Assembly: GCF_014653695.1 (NCBI RefSeq)
Contig: NZ_BNAR01000012.1
Span: 186,001 to 250,000 of the forward strand
DNA length: 64,000 nucleotides
DNA from: Lentzea cavernae
Lineage (GTDB): Bacteria > Actinomycetota > Actinomycetes > Mycobacteriales > Pseudonocardiaceae
Direction of reading: 5' to 3'
Part shown: positions 6,627-17,221 of the stretch, in pieces
How the letters are laid out: each line of letters opens with the position of its first letter
Numbering within the stretch: the stretch's first letter is position 1
Made by a program: the position numbers and the translations under genes
Notes under the pieces: generated by a model
What the model was told of the DNA's origin: nothing
Database searches by the model: none
The model's input: the letters and a program-made list of their open reading frames with translations, nothing else

Positions 6627-8651
6627 GTGTTGGCGAGCGAACAGGCACGAATCACCTCTCTGTATGAAAAGCTCGATGAAGAACGGAACAAAGCGGCCGC
6701 AGACCTCGCGGCCGTTCTGCAGGACGCGGTCACCCAGCGACTGGAGCGAGAGGCTGCCGTCCAGACGCTGACCAGGGAAGTCGGCAAGTATCGCGCGGCG
6801 GAAGACGGGCTGTGCTTCGGCCGCATCGACTCGGACAAGGGCGACCGCACCTACATCGGACGCGTCGGACTGTTCGACGACGACTTCGAACCGCTGCTGC
6901 TGGACTGGCGCGCGCCCGCGGCGCGGCCGTTCTACACGGCGACCGCCGCGAATCCGGAAGGCGTCGTGCTGCGGCGGCACTTCCGCGTTCGTGATCGGGA
7001 ACTGTGCGACTTCCACGACGACGAACTGCTGACAGACGCGACCGCGCTGCTCGACGCCCTCAACGCACCGCGGACGGCGACGATGCGCGACATCGTCTCG
7101 ACCATCCAGGCCGAACAGGACGAGATCATCCGCTACTGGGGCCCTGGCGTGCTGGTGATCGAGGGCGGGCCTGGCACGGGCAAGACCGCCGTAGCCCTGC
7201 ATCGCGTGGCATACCTGCTGTATACGCGCCGTGAACGCCTGTCACGGCACGGTGTCCTGATCGTCGGTCCGAACACCGGATTCCTCCGCTACGTCGGCGA
7301 CGTCCTTCCGTCGCTGGGGGAGACCGACGTCGTTTTCGCGACTCCTGGCGAGCTCTACCCCGGCGTCGTGACCGGCGTGGAGGACACCCCGTCGTTGCAA
7401 CGGCTGAAGGGCGACCTATCAGTTCTGGACCTGCTCGCCGTCGCCGTCGCCGACCGGCAGGAGCTTCCCGACGAGCCCGTCGAGATCGAGTTGGAGGACG
7501 TAGTCGTCCCGCTCGACGCGCACATCGCCGCCGTCGCGCGGGAGAAGACGCGCTACTACGAACTGCCGCACAACGCTGCCCGCAAGTACTTCTTTCTCAC
7601 GCTCGCCGAGGAACTCGTCGCGCCGGCGATGCGGCTGATCGGTGTCGACTGGCCGGAGATCGAGGAGGACGTCCGCCACGAACTCCGCCACAGCTCCGCG
7701 TTGCTCGACGCCGTCAACAGGCTGTGGCCGCTGCTCACACCGGAACAGCTGCTCTCAGACCTGTACGAAGGCCGTTGCTTCCGGATCGGCGCACCGGAGC
7801 TGTACCGGCCCGACGGCAGGGCGTGGACGGTGTCCGACGTGCCGTTGCTCGACGAGCTCGCCGACCTGCTCGGATCCGACGGCTCCGCAGAGCGCGCGGC
7901 GAGACGAGAGGAGGAGGAACAGCTCGACTACGCGCGCGGCGTCATGGACGTCCTGTCGATCGACAAGCGCGCAGACTCCGACGAGTACATCGTCACCGAC
8001 TTCGTCAACGCCGAAGTGCTGGCCGCCAGGCACGAGGTTCGCGACCAGCGCACTCTCGCCGAACGAGCCGCCGACGACCGAACGTGGACCTACGGCCACG
8101 TCGTCGTGGACGAAGCGCAGGAGCTGTCCGCACTGGACTGGCGCGTCCTGCTGCGCCGGTGTCCCAACAGGTCCATGACCGTCGTCGGTGACCTGGCCCA
8201 GCGTCAGGCAGCGGGCGGCGTCCGCAGCTGGGGATCGGTGTTCGAGCGGTTCACCTACCGGCGGCTCGAGGTCAACTACCGCACCCCCGGCGAGATCATG
8301 GCCGTCGCCACACCGGTCCTGAAGCTCGTCGATCCCGACGCGTCGGCACCGGTCTCGGTGCGCAACGCCGGCGTCCGTCCGTGGGCTCGCCGCGTGACTG
8401 ACATATCGGCGGCCGTGCGCGACGAACTCGACGCGCACGCCGACGCACGCGACGAACGCACCATCGCGGTCATCGGCGAAGGCTGGATGCCGCCACGCGC
8501 CTCGAAGGGACTGGAGTTCGACGTCGTCCTCGTCGTCGAGCCGCAACGCATGTCACCCAGCGAGCTGTACGTGGCGTTGACGAGAGCGACGCAACGGCTC
8601 GGCGTCCTGCACACCGAACCGCTGCCTCGTCACCTACGAGGTCTCCTCTGA
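6627..8651 (+). CDS. helD: HelD-type RNA polymerase recycling ATPase
   Basis: A UvrD-like superfamily 1 ATPase of the actinobacterial HelD class, which binds stalled RNA polymerase, opens its clamp and strips nucleic acid; the related HelR also displaces rifampicin. The N-terminal coiled-coil arm (EQARITSLYEKLDEERNK) is followed by the GLCFGRID and YIGRVGLFDDDFEPLLLDWR block, Walker A GGPGTGKTAVALHR, an inserted variable region, Walker B DEAQELSALDW, motif IV NYRTPGE, and ASKGLEFDVVLV with YVALTRATQRL at the end. I choose GTG 6627 (674 residues) because AGGGGG sits just upstream; an ATG at 6582 lacks a ribosome site. It overlaps the convergent cutA by 18 bp. Confidence 0.85.
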   Translation: MLASEQARITSLYEKLDEERNKAAADLAAVLQDAVTQRLEREAAVQTLTREVGKYRAAEDGLCFGRIDSDKGDRTYIGRVGLFDDDFEPLLLDWRAPAARPFYTATAANPEGVVLRRHFRVRDRELCDFHDDELLTDATALLDALNAPRTATMRDIVSTIQAEQDEIIRYWGPGVLVIEGGPGTGKTAVALHRVAYLLYTRRERLSRHGVLIVGPNTGFLRYVGDVLPSLGETDVVFATPGELYPGVVTGVEDTPSLQRLKGDLSVLDLLAVAVADRQELPDEPVEIELEDVVVPLDAHIAAVAREKTRYYELPHNAARKYFFLTLAEELVAPAMRLIGVDWPEIEEDVRHELRHSSALLDAVNRLWPLLTPEQLLSDLYEGRCFRIGAPELYRPDGRAWTVSDVPLLDELADLLGSDGSAERAARREEEEQLDYARGVMDVLSIDKRADSDEYIVTDFVNAEVLAARHEVRDQRTLAERAADDRTWTYGHVVVDEAQELSALDWRVLLRRCPNRSMTVVGDLAQRQAAGGVRSWGSVFERFTYRRLEVNYRTPGEIMAVATPVLKLVDPDASAPVSVRNAGVRPWARRVTDISAAVRDELDAHADARDERTIAVIGEGWMPPRASKGLEFDVVLVVEPQRMSPSELYVALTRATQRLGVLHTEPLPRHLRGLL

Positions 8652-8948
8652 GACCCACGTGAGGTAGTCGTCGTTGCCTCCGGTCACGGGGGTGACGACG
8701 ACCTCGGGCACGTCATAGGTGTGATGCGCCTTGATGTGCACGACGAGATCGCCGACGCGGATGGTGGACGTCTTCACGACGCACTGCCATTCCGCGTCGA
8801 CGCGCACCTCGCCATCCCATCGGTAGACGCTGCGGATGGGCACGATCTGCACACAAGCGCCCAGCCGGGCTTCGACGATGCCCTTCGCCAGCGACTCTGC
8901 GGCTTCGGGGGAGTCGACGGTCGTCGTCACCACGCTCACACCACTCAT
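8634..8948 (-). CDS. cutA: CutA1 divalent-cation tolerance protein
   Basis: A 104-residue CutA1 homolog: SVVTTTVDSPEAAESLAKGIVEARLGACVQI at the N-terminal half, then IRSVYRWDGEVRVDAEWQCVVKT and HTYDVPEVVVTPV. These small trimeric proteins were linked to copper tolerance in E. coli, but their general role is unsettled. Length and motif order are complete. Its ATG overlaps the stop of the following deaminase (8945-8948, ATGA) in the sense that the deaminase gene ends there and CutA begins, so the deaminase is upstream and the two are co-transcribed. Confidence 0.9.
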   Translation of the reverse strand: MSGVSVVTTTVDSPEAAESLAKGIVEARLGACVQIVPIRSVYRWDGEVRVDAEWQCVVKTSTIRVGDLVVHIKAHHTYDVPEVVVTPVTGGNDDYLTWVSEETS

Positions 8949-9946
8949 AGCGCGTCGATCTCCTTCATCAGCTGGTCCTTCAGCTCGACCGGTGCATAGG
9001 ACGCCCGCACCGCCGCTCGGGCGAGGCCGGCGAGCTCGTCGCGGCCGAATCCGAACCGCTCATGGCACAGCAGGTACTCGCGGTCGAGATCGGTGTGGAA
9101 CATGCCGGGGTCGTCGGTGCTGATCGTCACCGGCACCCCGGCCTCCACGAGCCGCGGCAACGGGTGCTCCTCCAGCGACGTCACCGCGCCCGTGCGGATG
9201 TTCGAGGTCGGGCACACCTCCACCACGACGCCCTCGTCGGCGAGATGCCGCACGAGTTCGGGATCCTGCACCGCGCTCACGCCGTGCCCGATCCGTTCGG
9301 CACGCAGATCACGCAGCGCGGCCCAAATCTCGCTCGGCGGCGTCGTCTCGCCGGCGTGCGGCACCATGCGCAGCCCGGCGTCGCGCGCCATCGCGAACGC
9401 CTCCCGGAAGTTCGACCTCGGCGAGTCCGACTCGAATCCGCCCAGCCCGAACCCGACCAGTCCCTCGGGCCGGTGCTCGGTCGCGAACCGCGCACTCGTC
9501 ATGCCCCAGTCGCGGTCCCACACTCCGGGAACGTCGAAGATCCACTGCAACGCCACACCGTGCACGGCGAGGGCCTCGTCACGCCCGGCCTTCAACGCTT
9601 CGACGAGTTCGTCGGGCTCGATGCCGGCACGCAGGTGGCTGGTCGCGCTGATCGTCAGCTCCGCGTAGCGGACGTTGGTCCGCGCGGCGTCACGCGCGTA
9701 TCCGACGACGAGTGTGCGGACGTCCTCGCCGGTGGTGACGAGGTCGTTGACGATGCCGTACACGGTGATGAAGTGCCGGAAGTCCCTGAACTCGTAGAAC
9801 TTCCGCAACGCGGCCTCGTCGGCCGGCACCCGCCCGCCGGGGTGGTTGCGCGCGAGCGCGAGGACTGTCTCGACGGAAGCCGCGCCCACGAGGTGGACGT
9901 GCAGCTCGGCCTTCGGCAGCGCGTGGACGAAGTCGGAAATGGGCAC
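8945..9946 (-). CDS. Adenosine deaminase-family amidohydrolase
   Basis: A TIM-barrel purine deaminase. Zinc and catalytic motifs are present: HVHLVG near the N-terminus, MVPHAGET (catalytic Glu), ERIGHG and TISTDDPGMF. The STDDPxMF form and the short N-terminus occur in both bacterial adenosine deaminases and aminodeoxyfutalosine deaminases, so substrate is uncertain. I prefer the GTG at 9946 (333 residues, matching the VPISDFVHALPKAE start of relatives); ATG 9973 would add 9 residues and an ATG at 10117 would run into the divergent peptidase gene. Upstream partner of cutA, sharing a 4-bp overlap. Confidence 0.8.
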   Translation of the reverse strand: MPISDFVHALPKAELHVHLVGAASVETVLALARNHPGGRVPADEAALRKFYEFRDFRHFITVYGIVNDLVTTGEDVRTLVVGYARDAARTNVRYAELTISATSHLRAGIEPDELVEALKAGRDEALAVHGVALQWIFDVPGVWDRDWGMTSARFATEHRPEGLVGFGLGGFESDSPRSNFREAFAMARDAGLRMVPHAGETTPPSEIWAALRDLRAERIGHGVSAVQDPELVRHLADEGVVVEVCPTSNIRTGAVTSLEEHPLPRLVEAGVPVTISTDDPGMFHTDLDREYLLCHERFGFGRDELAGLARAAVRASYAPVELKDQLMKEIDAL

Positions 9947-10053
9947 GGTCCATGCTCTCAGGTCAAGGGCCATTCGACGGGTGACATGTCTTGCAGTCAA
10001 GGGAGAGGGTGCAGGCGAATCCCTGTCTCTGCCTTCCGCATTGGGGGTGCCTC

Positions 10054-11853
10054 GTGAGGGGCGCACGAAGAGTTGCACTGCTGACAGCGGTGCTCGTTCT
10101 GCCATTCCTGCCCGCAACGGCCCAGGCGGCCGAAGGGCCGGTGTTCAAGGACGGTGAGGCGCAACCCGTCTTCGATCCGAAGGACGTGGTGAAGGAGAGC
10201 CTCTGGGTCCGCGCCCCGGTCGACAGCGACCGCGACGGCAAGGATGACGAGGTCTACACCGAAGTCGTCCGGCCACGCGCCACCGAACGCGGCCTCAAAG
10301 TCCCCGTCGTCTACATGGTCAGCCCGTACTTCTCAGGCGGCAACGACGTCGCCAACCACAACGTCGACGTCGAGCTGTACGTGCCCGACAAGCGCAACGG
10401 GCGTCTGCTGAAGTCCAACTCCGACGAACGCATCACCGCCGCCCTCGGCCCGAACCCGATCACCTCGGGGCGTTACGAGGCCTACTTCATCGCACGCGGA
10501 TACGCCGTCGTCTACGCCGAATCGCTCGGCACCGGCAAGTCGACGGGTTGCCCGACGACGGGTGACGTCAACGAGACGATCGGCGCGCGTGTCGTCGTCG
10601 ACTGGCTCAACGGCCGTGCGTCCGCACGCACCGCCACGGGCGAAGCCATCAAGGCGACCTGGTCCACCGGCAAGACCGGGATGATGGGCGTCTCCTACAA
10701 CGGAACGCTGCCCAACGCCGTCGCCTCCACCGGTGTGCGCGGCCTCGAAGCCATCGTGCCGATCGCCGCGATCTCCAGCTGGTACGACTACTACCGCGCG
10801 GACGGCGCCGTCGTCGCACCCGGCACGTTCCAGGGCGAGGACGCCGACGTGCTCGCCGAGTACGTCTACACGCGCGCGGATCGGGAGATCTGCAAGCCGA
10901 TCCTCGCCGAGATCGCCAAGGACCAGGACCGCGTCACCGGTGACTACAGCCGGTTCTGGGACAAGCGCAACTACCTCAACGACGTCCGCAAGGTCCGCGC
11001 GGCCGTGCTCGCCGTGCACGGGCTCAACGACTGGAACGTCAAGATGACGCACGTCGAGCAGTGGTACTCGGCGTTGAAGAAGGTCGGTGCGCCGCACAAG
11101 ATCTGGCTGCACCAGTCCGGGCACACCGACGCCGACACGCTGCGTTCGGTCGAGTGGCGGCGCACGCTGAACCGCTGGTTCACCCAGTACCTCTGGGGCC
11201 ACCGCAACGGCATCGACAAGGAGCCGAAGGCGACCCTGCAGCGCGAGGACAAGACGTGGGTCGACGAGAAGGACTGGCCGGCTCCCGGTACGTCCGACGT
11301 GCGGCTGCGGCCGTCCGCGGGCGGATCCGCCAAGGGCGGTCTCGGGGTTCTGCCCAGCCGCGGTGTCGAGAAGCTGACCGACGACGCGACGAAGACCGCT
11401 GAGTCGCTGATCGACCAGGCGACGTCGCCGAACCGCCTCTCCTACAGCTCGGAGCCGGCGAAGAAGCCGGTGCGGCTGTCCGGCAAGTCGACGGCGAACC
11501 TGAGGGTCGCGTTCGACCGGCCCGCGGCCAACCTGACCACGCTGCTCGTCGACCGCTCAACGGACGGCACGTCGCACGTCATCACGCGCGGCTCGACCGA
11601 CCCGCAGAACCGCGAGCGGCCGGACAGGACGTCGCCGATCAAGCCCGGCAAGTTCTACGACGTCGAGGTGCCGATCGTGCCGGACGACTACGTCCTGCAG
11701 GCCGGTCATCGGCTCGAGTTCGTCGTGATCTCCAGCGACTACGACTACACGCTGCGCCCGAAGCCGGGTGCCGGCCTGTCACTGGACCTCACCAGGACCT
11801 CTGTGGAGCTGCCCGTCGTCGGCGGCTGGCGCACCGTGCTCCAGGCGTTCTGA
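10054..11853 (+). CDS. Secreted Xaa-Pro dipeptidyl-peptidase (S15-type)
   Basis: A 599-residue exported serine peptidase of the CocE/PepX (S15) alpha/beta-hydrolase class. A classical signal peptide (RR, then a hydrophobic ALLTAVLVLPFLP core, cleavage near AQA-AEG) comes first. The catalytic domain shows the nucleophile in GVSYNGT, an aspartate in AVHGLNDWNV and a histidine in HQSGHTDAD. The C-terminal beta-jelly-roll ends with HRLEFVVISSDYDYTLRP. The start is GTG 10054 with GGGGG about 8 nt upstream. It should release Xaa-Pro dipeptides outside the cell. Divergent from the deaminase gene; a hairpin follows immediately. Confidence 0.85.
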   Translation: MRGARRVALLTAVLVLPFLPATAQAAEGPVFKDGEAQPVFDPKDVVKESLWVRAPVDSDRDGKDDEVYTEVVRPRATERGLKVPVVYMVSPYFSGGNDVANHNVDVELYVPDKRNGRLLKSNSDERITAALGPNPITSGRYEAYFIARGYAVVYAESLGTGKSTGCPTTGDVNETIGARVVVDWLNGRASARTATGEAIKATWSTGKTGMMGVSYNGTLPNAVASTGVRGLEAIVPIAAISSWYDYYRADGAVVAPGTFQGEDADVLAEYVYTRADREICKPILAEIAKDQDRVTGDYSRFWDKRNYLNDVRKVRAAVLAVHGLNDWNVKMTHVEQWYSALKKVGAPHKIWLHQSGHTDADTLRSVEWRRTLNRWFTQYLWGHRNGIDKEPKATLQREDKTWVDEKDWPAPGTSDVRLRPSAGGSAKGGLGVLPSRGVEKLTDDATKTAESLIDQATSPNRLSYSSEPAKKPVRLSGKSTANLRVAFDRPAANLTTLLVDRSTDGTSHVITRGSTDPQNRERPDRTSPIKPGKFYDVEVPIVPDDYVLQAGHRLEFVVISSDYDYTLRPKPGAGLSLDLTRTSVELPVVGGWRTVLQAF

Positions 11854-11858
11854 CGTGG

Positions 11859-11893
11859 TGCCGCGCTTCGGTCCACTGGGCCGAAGCGCGGCA
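11859..11893 (+). terminator. Hairpin terminator after the secreted peptidase
   Basis: TGCCGCGCTTCGG (11859-11871) pairs perfectly with CCGAAGCGCGGCA (11881-11893) across a 9-nt loop, 6 bp after the stop codon. No T-tract follows, as is common for actinobacterial terminators. Confidence 0.75.
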
Positions 11894-11947
11894 ACCTAGC
11901 ACTCACCCCCGACAGAACACCGCTTCCCAACGGTCCAAGATCTCAAC

Positions 11948-11974
11948 CTGTCCACAACCACCGAGTTGTCCACA
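11948..11974 (+). promoter_or_regulatory. Two DnaA-box-like 9-mers
   Basis: CTGTCCACA (11948-11956) and TTGTCCACA (11966-11974) lie in the same orientation 18 bp apart, upstream of the DUF4192 gene. TTGTCCACA is the strong DnaA box of mycobacteria and streptomycetes. Two copies do not make an origin; they could be a DnaA-responsive or titration site, or chance. Confidence 0.35.
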
Positions 11975-12026
11975 ACCTCGCGGTGACCCCGGCTCACCAC
12001 CCGGCCCCACCCTCCACAGTGGGCCC

Positions 12027-13067
12027 ATGCCCTCAACCCTCTCGAAGCCGATCCGGGTTCGTGACGCCGGCGATCTCTACGCCGCGATCCCGCACCTGAT
12101 GGGGTTCCACCCGGCCGACTCGCTCGTCGTGCTGGTGCTGAAGGACCATCTGGTCAGCATGACCATGCGCGTCGACCTTCCGCGCCCACGACATAGAGGC
12201 CTTCTAGCGGCCCAGTTGGAAGGTCCGCTGCTGGAACAAGGCGCGACTGAAGTGATCCTCGTGGTCGTGTGTGCGCCGTCCGAGCACCTGCCCGAGGAAC
12301 TGCCGCACGAGCCACTGGTCACCACACTCAGGCTCAAGTTGGGCGATGTGGGCATCGAGGTCGTCGAGGCAGTGTGGCTGCCGTCGTGCCAGAAGGACGC
12401 GCAGTGGCTCTGTTATCTCGACATCGACTGCCACGGGACACTGCCGGATCCTCAACTGTCCGCTGTTGCTGCGGCGTCGGCACACGAGGGCAACGTGACG
12501 TTCGAGTCGCGCGCCGCCATGGCCGCGATCGCCACGCTGGATCCGCCGGAGGCGCTGGAACGCCGGTCCACGTTGCTCGACGAGCTCATGACGGCCACAC
12601 CCGACCCTGATCCACGCGTCGAACTGCGTCGGGTGAGCGACGCGATCGACGCCGTGGAGCACCGCAAGGGATCGTTGCCGGACAAGGACGTCGTCGCTCT
12701 GGCGAGGGCGTTGGCGGTGCCCGAGGTGCGTGACGCGAGCATGGGGTTCGCGGCACAGTCCCGATCCAGGCTGGCCGAACGCCTGTGGCTCGAGCTCACC
12801 AGGACCAGCCCGGCGCCGGAGCGAGCGGAGCCCGCGTGCCTGCTCGCGTTCTACGCCTACCAGCGTGGTGACGGCGGGATCGCGTCCATCGCGCTCGACG
12901 CCGCCGACGAAGCCTGCCCCGGCCATGCGCTGAGCAAGCTCATCCGTGCCGCCGTCAGCGCCGCGTTCCCGCCTTCGGAGATGCGGGCGCTGTCCGTCAA
13001 GTACCTGGACAGCGCCCGTGAGCTGCTCGCCGGCGCTCAGAGCAGCTCGGGTCGCTCCCAGTCCTGA
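12027..13067 (+). CDS. DUF4192 family protein
   Basis: A 346-residue actinobacterial DUF4192 protein. Its hallmark is the N-terminal segment IRVRDAGDLYAAIPHLMGFHPADSLVVLVL, followed by MTMRVDLPRP and a helical C-terminal half (LAFYAYQRGDGGIASIALDAA). The function is unknown; the family is widespread and often single-copy in this phylum. ATG 12027 is the natural start. The upstream 130 bp contains the two DnaA-box-like sites. The 3' end overlaps the convergent peptidase gene by 31 bp, leaving no room for an intergenic terminator. Confidence 0.85.
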   Translation: MPSTLSKPIRVRDAGDLYAAIPHLMGFHPADSLVVLVLKDHLVSMTMRVDLPRPRHRGLLAAQLEGPLLEQGATEVILVVVCAPSEHLPEELPHEPLVTTLRLKLGDVGIEVVEAVWLPSCQKDAQWLCYLDIDCHGTLPDPQLSAVAAASAHEGNVTFESRAAMAAIATLDPPEALERRSTLLDELMTATPDPDPRVELRRVSDAIDAVEHRKGSLPDKDVVALARALAVPEVRDASMGFAAQSRSRLAERLWLELTRTSPAPERAEPACLLAFYAYQRGDGGIASIALDAADEACPGHALSKLIRAAVSAAFPPSEMRALSVKYLDSARELLAGAQSSSGRSQS

Positions 13068-15040
13068 TCCAGGACGTGCTCGGCCAGGAACGCCCACACC
13101 GTCTCGTACCAGACCCGAGAGTTGCCGGGGGTGAGGATCCAGTGGTTTTCGGTTGGGAAGTAAAGGTATTTCGCCTCGACCCCGTGGCGGACGAGGTCGA
13201 AGTACAGGCGATGCCCCTCACCGATGGGAACCCGGTAGTCCTTGTCCCCGTGGATGACGAGCATCGGGGTCTTGATGTCCGCCACCCGCAGGTGCGGGGA
13301 GTTGGCGAGGATCCGCTCCGGCTGGGTGAGGGGGTCGCCCATCTCCCTCATCCAGAAGTAGGAACTGTCGGTGCCACCGGAGAAGGCGTCGAGGTGCCAC
13401 AAGGACGCGTGGGTGACGATCGCGCGGAACCGGTCGGTCTGGGTGGCGATCCAGTTGGCCATGTAGCCACCGAACGACCCGCCCATCGCGGCGGTCTTGG
13501 AGGCGTCGATGTCGGCCCGCTCGACCGCGACGTCCGTGATGGCCATGAGGTCGGTGTAGGGCTCGGCACCCCAGCGGCCCCAGCCGGCCTTGATGAAGTC
13601 CGGCCCGTAGCCGGTCGACAGGGCGGGGTCGGGCAGCAGGATGGCGTAACCGCGAGCGGCCATCAGCCACGGGTTCCAGCGCCAGGTCCAGCCGTTCCAG
13701 CTCATGACGGGGCCACCGTGGACCCACAGGACCAGCGGTACGGGGGAGTCGGCGGAGGCGCCTTCCGGCAACACCAGCCACGAGCGGACGGTCCTGCCGT
13801 CGGCGACGACCGTGGAGATCTCCGTGAGGGTGCCGGGCACCGACGCGATGGCGCCGGGCGCGCGCAGCCGTTCGGGGTCCTGGTCGGCGCCGGTGGCCGC
13901 GAACCGCACTGGCTGAGGCGGGTGGTCGACCGAGTTGCGCAGCGCGTACAGCGTCTTGCCGTCCGGGCTCACGACCAGGTCGCTGTAGTAACCGGAGTCC
14001 GTCAGCTTCGTGATCTCGCCGGTCGCCAGGTCGAGCCGCCACACCGGCTGGTGCCCGAGGTGGCTGGCGGTGAAGAAGACCGCGGACCCGTCCGGGCTCA
14101 CCACCGGGTGGTCCGGCTCCTCCTGGAAGTCGGGCGCCAGTGGCGTGATCGAGCCGTCCGCCAGCTCCACCCGCACGAGGTCGCGCCGGTGTGGGGAGTC
14201 CGGAGTGGACTCGCGGAACCGGATGGCGATCACGGCGGAGGAGTCGGGCGTGATCGTGGCGCCGTGGAAGGAGAAACCCTCCTCGGAGGCGATCGCACGC
14301 GACGCACCGCCACTCGTGGGGACCACCCGCAGTTCAGTTCGGCGGCCGTAGGCGGCACTGACGTCCACGGCGTGGCCGTAGACCGCCCACTTCCCGTCTG
14401 GGCTCAGCTCAACGTCCTCGTCGCTGAGCCTGCTCTCGGAGTCCTCGGTGAGAGCGGTGACCGCCTCGGCGCCGACGTCCGCGAGAGGAACCGCGAACAG
14501 GCGCGGGTAGGCAGGACCGAGGTCCGCGTCCCAGTACCTGATCGGGTACGACTCGTGCAGGATCGCTGTTACGCCGGCGTCCTCGCGGGCCTTGCGCTTG
14601 GCGTTGTCGTCGTCGCCGAACTCCGCGAAGCGGTACGCCGACGACGTGAACAACACCGTCTCGCCGGCGATGCGAACCTGACCGACTCCGCCACCAGGCC
14701 GGAGCACCTCGGCGGCCTCACCGCGGACCGGAAGCCGCCACAGCGCCTTCTTGTCCTTGGACTCACCCGGCTTCGCGAGCGGGTCCGGGCGGGCCGACAG
14801 GAACAGCAGCGACCCGTCCGGCGCGAACGCAGGGGAGGAGTCGCCCTTGGCGGAGCGGGTGAGCCGGACGGCCTCCCGCTCCCCGGTGGGGTCGACCTCC
14901 CAGAGAGCGCCCTGCCACGTCTTGCCGTCCGGGGCGAGCGTGGACACGACCGTGACGAGCCGGGTGCCGTCCGGGGACAGCGCGAGCGACGCGAGCCGCG
15001 GGGTGGCGTTGTAGCTCTCGAAGGAGGCGAAGTCGGTCAT
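13037..15040 (-). CDS. S9-family (acylaminoacyl/prolyl-oligopeptidase type) serine peptidase
   Basis: A 667-residue cytoplasmic S9 peptidase without signal peptide. Residues 1 to about 400 form a beta-propeller built of SPDG repeats (LALSPDGTRL, VELSPDGKWA, VVSPDGKTLYA), which gates access to the active site. The C-terminal alpha/beta-hydrolase carries WVHGGP (oxyanion region), the serine nucleophile in GGSFGGYMA, the aspartate in HGDKDYRVP and the histidine in TENHWI. It probably degrades short or N-acylated peptides. It starts 6 bp after galE stops and is the last gene of the ideR-galK-galE run. Confidence 0.9.
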   Translation of the reverse strand: MTDFASFESYNATPRLASLALSPDGTRLVTVVSTLAPDGKTWQGALWEVDPTGEREAVRLTRSAKGDSSPAFAPDGSLLFLSARPDPLAKPGESKDKKALWRLPVRGEAAEVLRPGGGVGQVRIAGETVLFTSSAYRFAEFGDDDNAKRKAREDAGVTAILHESYPIRYWDADLGPAYPRLFAVPLADVGAEAVTALTEDSESRLSDEDVELSPDGKWAVYGHAVDVSAAYGRRTELRVVPTSGGASRAIASEEGFSFHGATITPDSSAVIAIRFRESTPDSPHRRDLVRVELADGSITPLAPDFQEEPDHPVVSPDGSAVFFTASHLGHQPVWRLDLATGEITKLTDSGYYSDLVVSPDGKTLYALRNSVDHPPQPVRFAATGADQDPERLRAPGAIASVPGTLTEISTVVADGRTVRSWLVLPEGASADSPVPLVLWVHGGPVMSWNGWTWRWNPWLMAARGYAILLPDPALSTGYGPDFIKAGWGRWGAEPYTDLMAITDVAVERADIDASKTAAMGGSFGGYMANWIATQTDRFRAIVTHASLWHLDAFSGGTDSSYFWMREMGDPLTQPERILANSPHLRVADIKTPMLVIHGDKDYRVPIGEGHRLYFDLVRHGVEAKYLYFPTENHWILTPGNSRVWYETVWAFLAEHVLDQDWERPELL

Positions 15041-15046
15041 CCCGGC

Positions 15047-16009
15047 TCAGGCTCCGTGCCGGGCGCGCGTGAACTCCCACGCGTCGCGGACGATGCCGGT
15101 GATGTCGGCGCGCTCGGGCTTCCAGCCGAGGTCGGCGCGGGCCCGCTCGGCGGAGGCGACCAGCACGGCCGGATCGCCGGCGCGCCGGGGGGCGACGACG
15201 GCGGGGATCGGGTGGCCGGTGACCTCGCGGCAGGTGTCGATGACCTGCTTGACCGAGAAGCCGGTGCCGTTGCCCAGGTTGTAGATCCGGTGCTCGCCGG
15301 CGGTGGCGTTCTCGAGCGCGAGGAGGTGGGCGTCCGCGAGGTCCAAGACGTGGATGTAGTCGCGGACGCAGGTGCCGTCCTCGGTGGCCCAGTCGTCGCC
15401 GTAGATCGAGATGTGCTCGCGCTGCCCGAGCGCGACCTGCAGCACGAGCGGGATGAGGTGGGTCTCGGTCGCGTGCCGCTCGCCGATGCTGCCGTAGGCG
15501 CCGGCGACGTTGAAGTACCGCAGGCTCGTCGCCGCAAGGCCGTGCGCGGCGGCGTACGACGTGATCGCGTGGTCGATGGCCAGCTTGGTGGCGCCGTAGG
15601 TGTTGGTCGGCGAGGTCGGGGCGGTCTCGGGGATCGGCACCTCCCGCGGCTCGCCGTACGTCGCGGCAGTCGAGGAGAAGACGAGCTTCGGCGTGCCGTG
15701 ATCCTTCATCGCATCGAGCAGATGAATCGCCGTCAGGACGTTACCCGTCCAGTACTTGCCGGGGTCCTGCATGGACTCGCCAACGAGGGACTTCGCGGCG
15801 AAGTGCAGAACGCCGTCGAACCCTTCTGCGAGGACATCGCCGATCACCTCGGCGATGTCACCCCGGATGAAGCGCGCTCCCGCGGGGACGGCGTCCTCGT
15901 GCCCGGTCGAGAGGTCGTCGAGGACGACCACCTCGTGCCCGGCTTCGAGCAGCCTGGCAGCGTTCACGCTGCCGACGTATCCGGCCCCGCCCGTGACGAG
16001 CAGCTTCAC
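15047..16009 (-). CDS. galE: UDP-glucose 4-epimerase
   Basis: A 320-residue extended SDR enzyme interconverting UDP-galactose and UDP-glucose (Leloir pathway and cell-wall precursor supply). The NAD-binding GGAGYVGS is at the very N-terminus, STAATYG supplies the catalytic Ser/Thr and YGATKLA the YxxxK pair; the [20 protein letters not shown] and [19 protein letters not shown] segments are GalE hallmarks. I place the start at GTG 16009 (KLLVTGGAG), preceded by GAGGA; an ATG 24 bp upstream is possible. It lies 36 bp after galK in the same direction. Confidence 0.92.
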   Translation of the reverse strand: MKLLVTGGAGYVGSVNAARLLEAGHEVVVLDDLSTGHEDAVPAGARFIRGDIAEVIGDVLAEGFDGVLHFAAKSLVGESMQDPGKYWTGNVLTAIHLLDAMKDHGTPKLVFSSTAATYGEPREVPIPETAPTSPTNTYGATKLAIDHAITSYAAAHGLAATSLRYFNVAGAYGSIGERHATETHLIPLVLQVALGQREHISIYGDDWATEDGTCVRDYIHVLDLADAHLLALENATAGEHRIYNLGNGTGFSVKQVIDTCREVTGHPIPAVVAPRRAGDPAVLVASAERARADLGWKPERADITGIVRDAWEFTRARHGA

Positions 16010-16045
16010 CACAGTCCTCGCATTCCTGGTCAAGATCGTTCTTGG

Positions 16046-17217
<1,172 letters not shown>

Positions 17218-17221
<4 letters not shown>

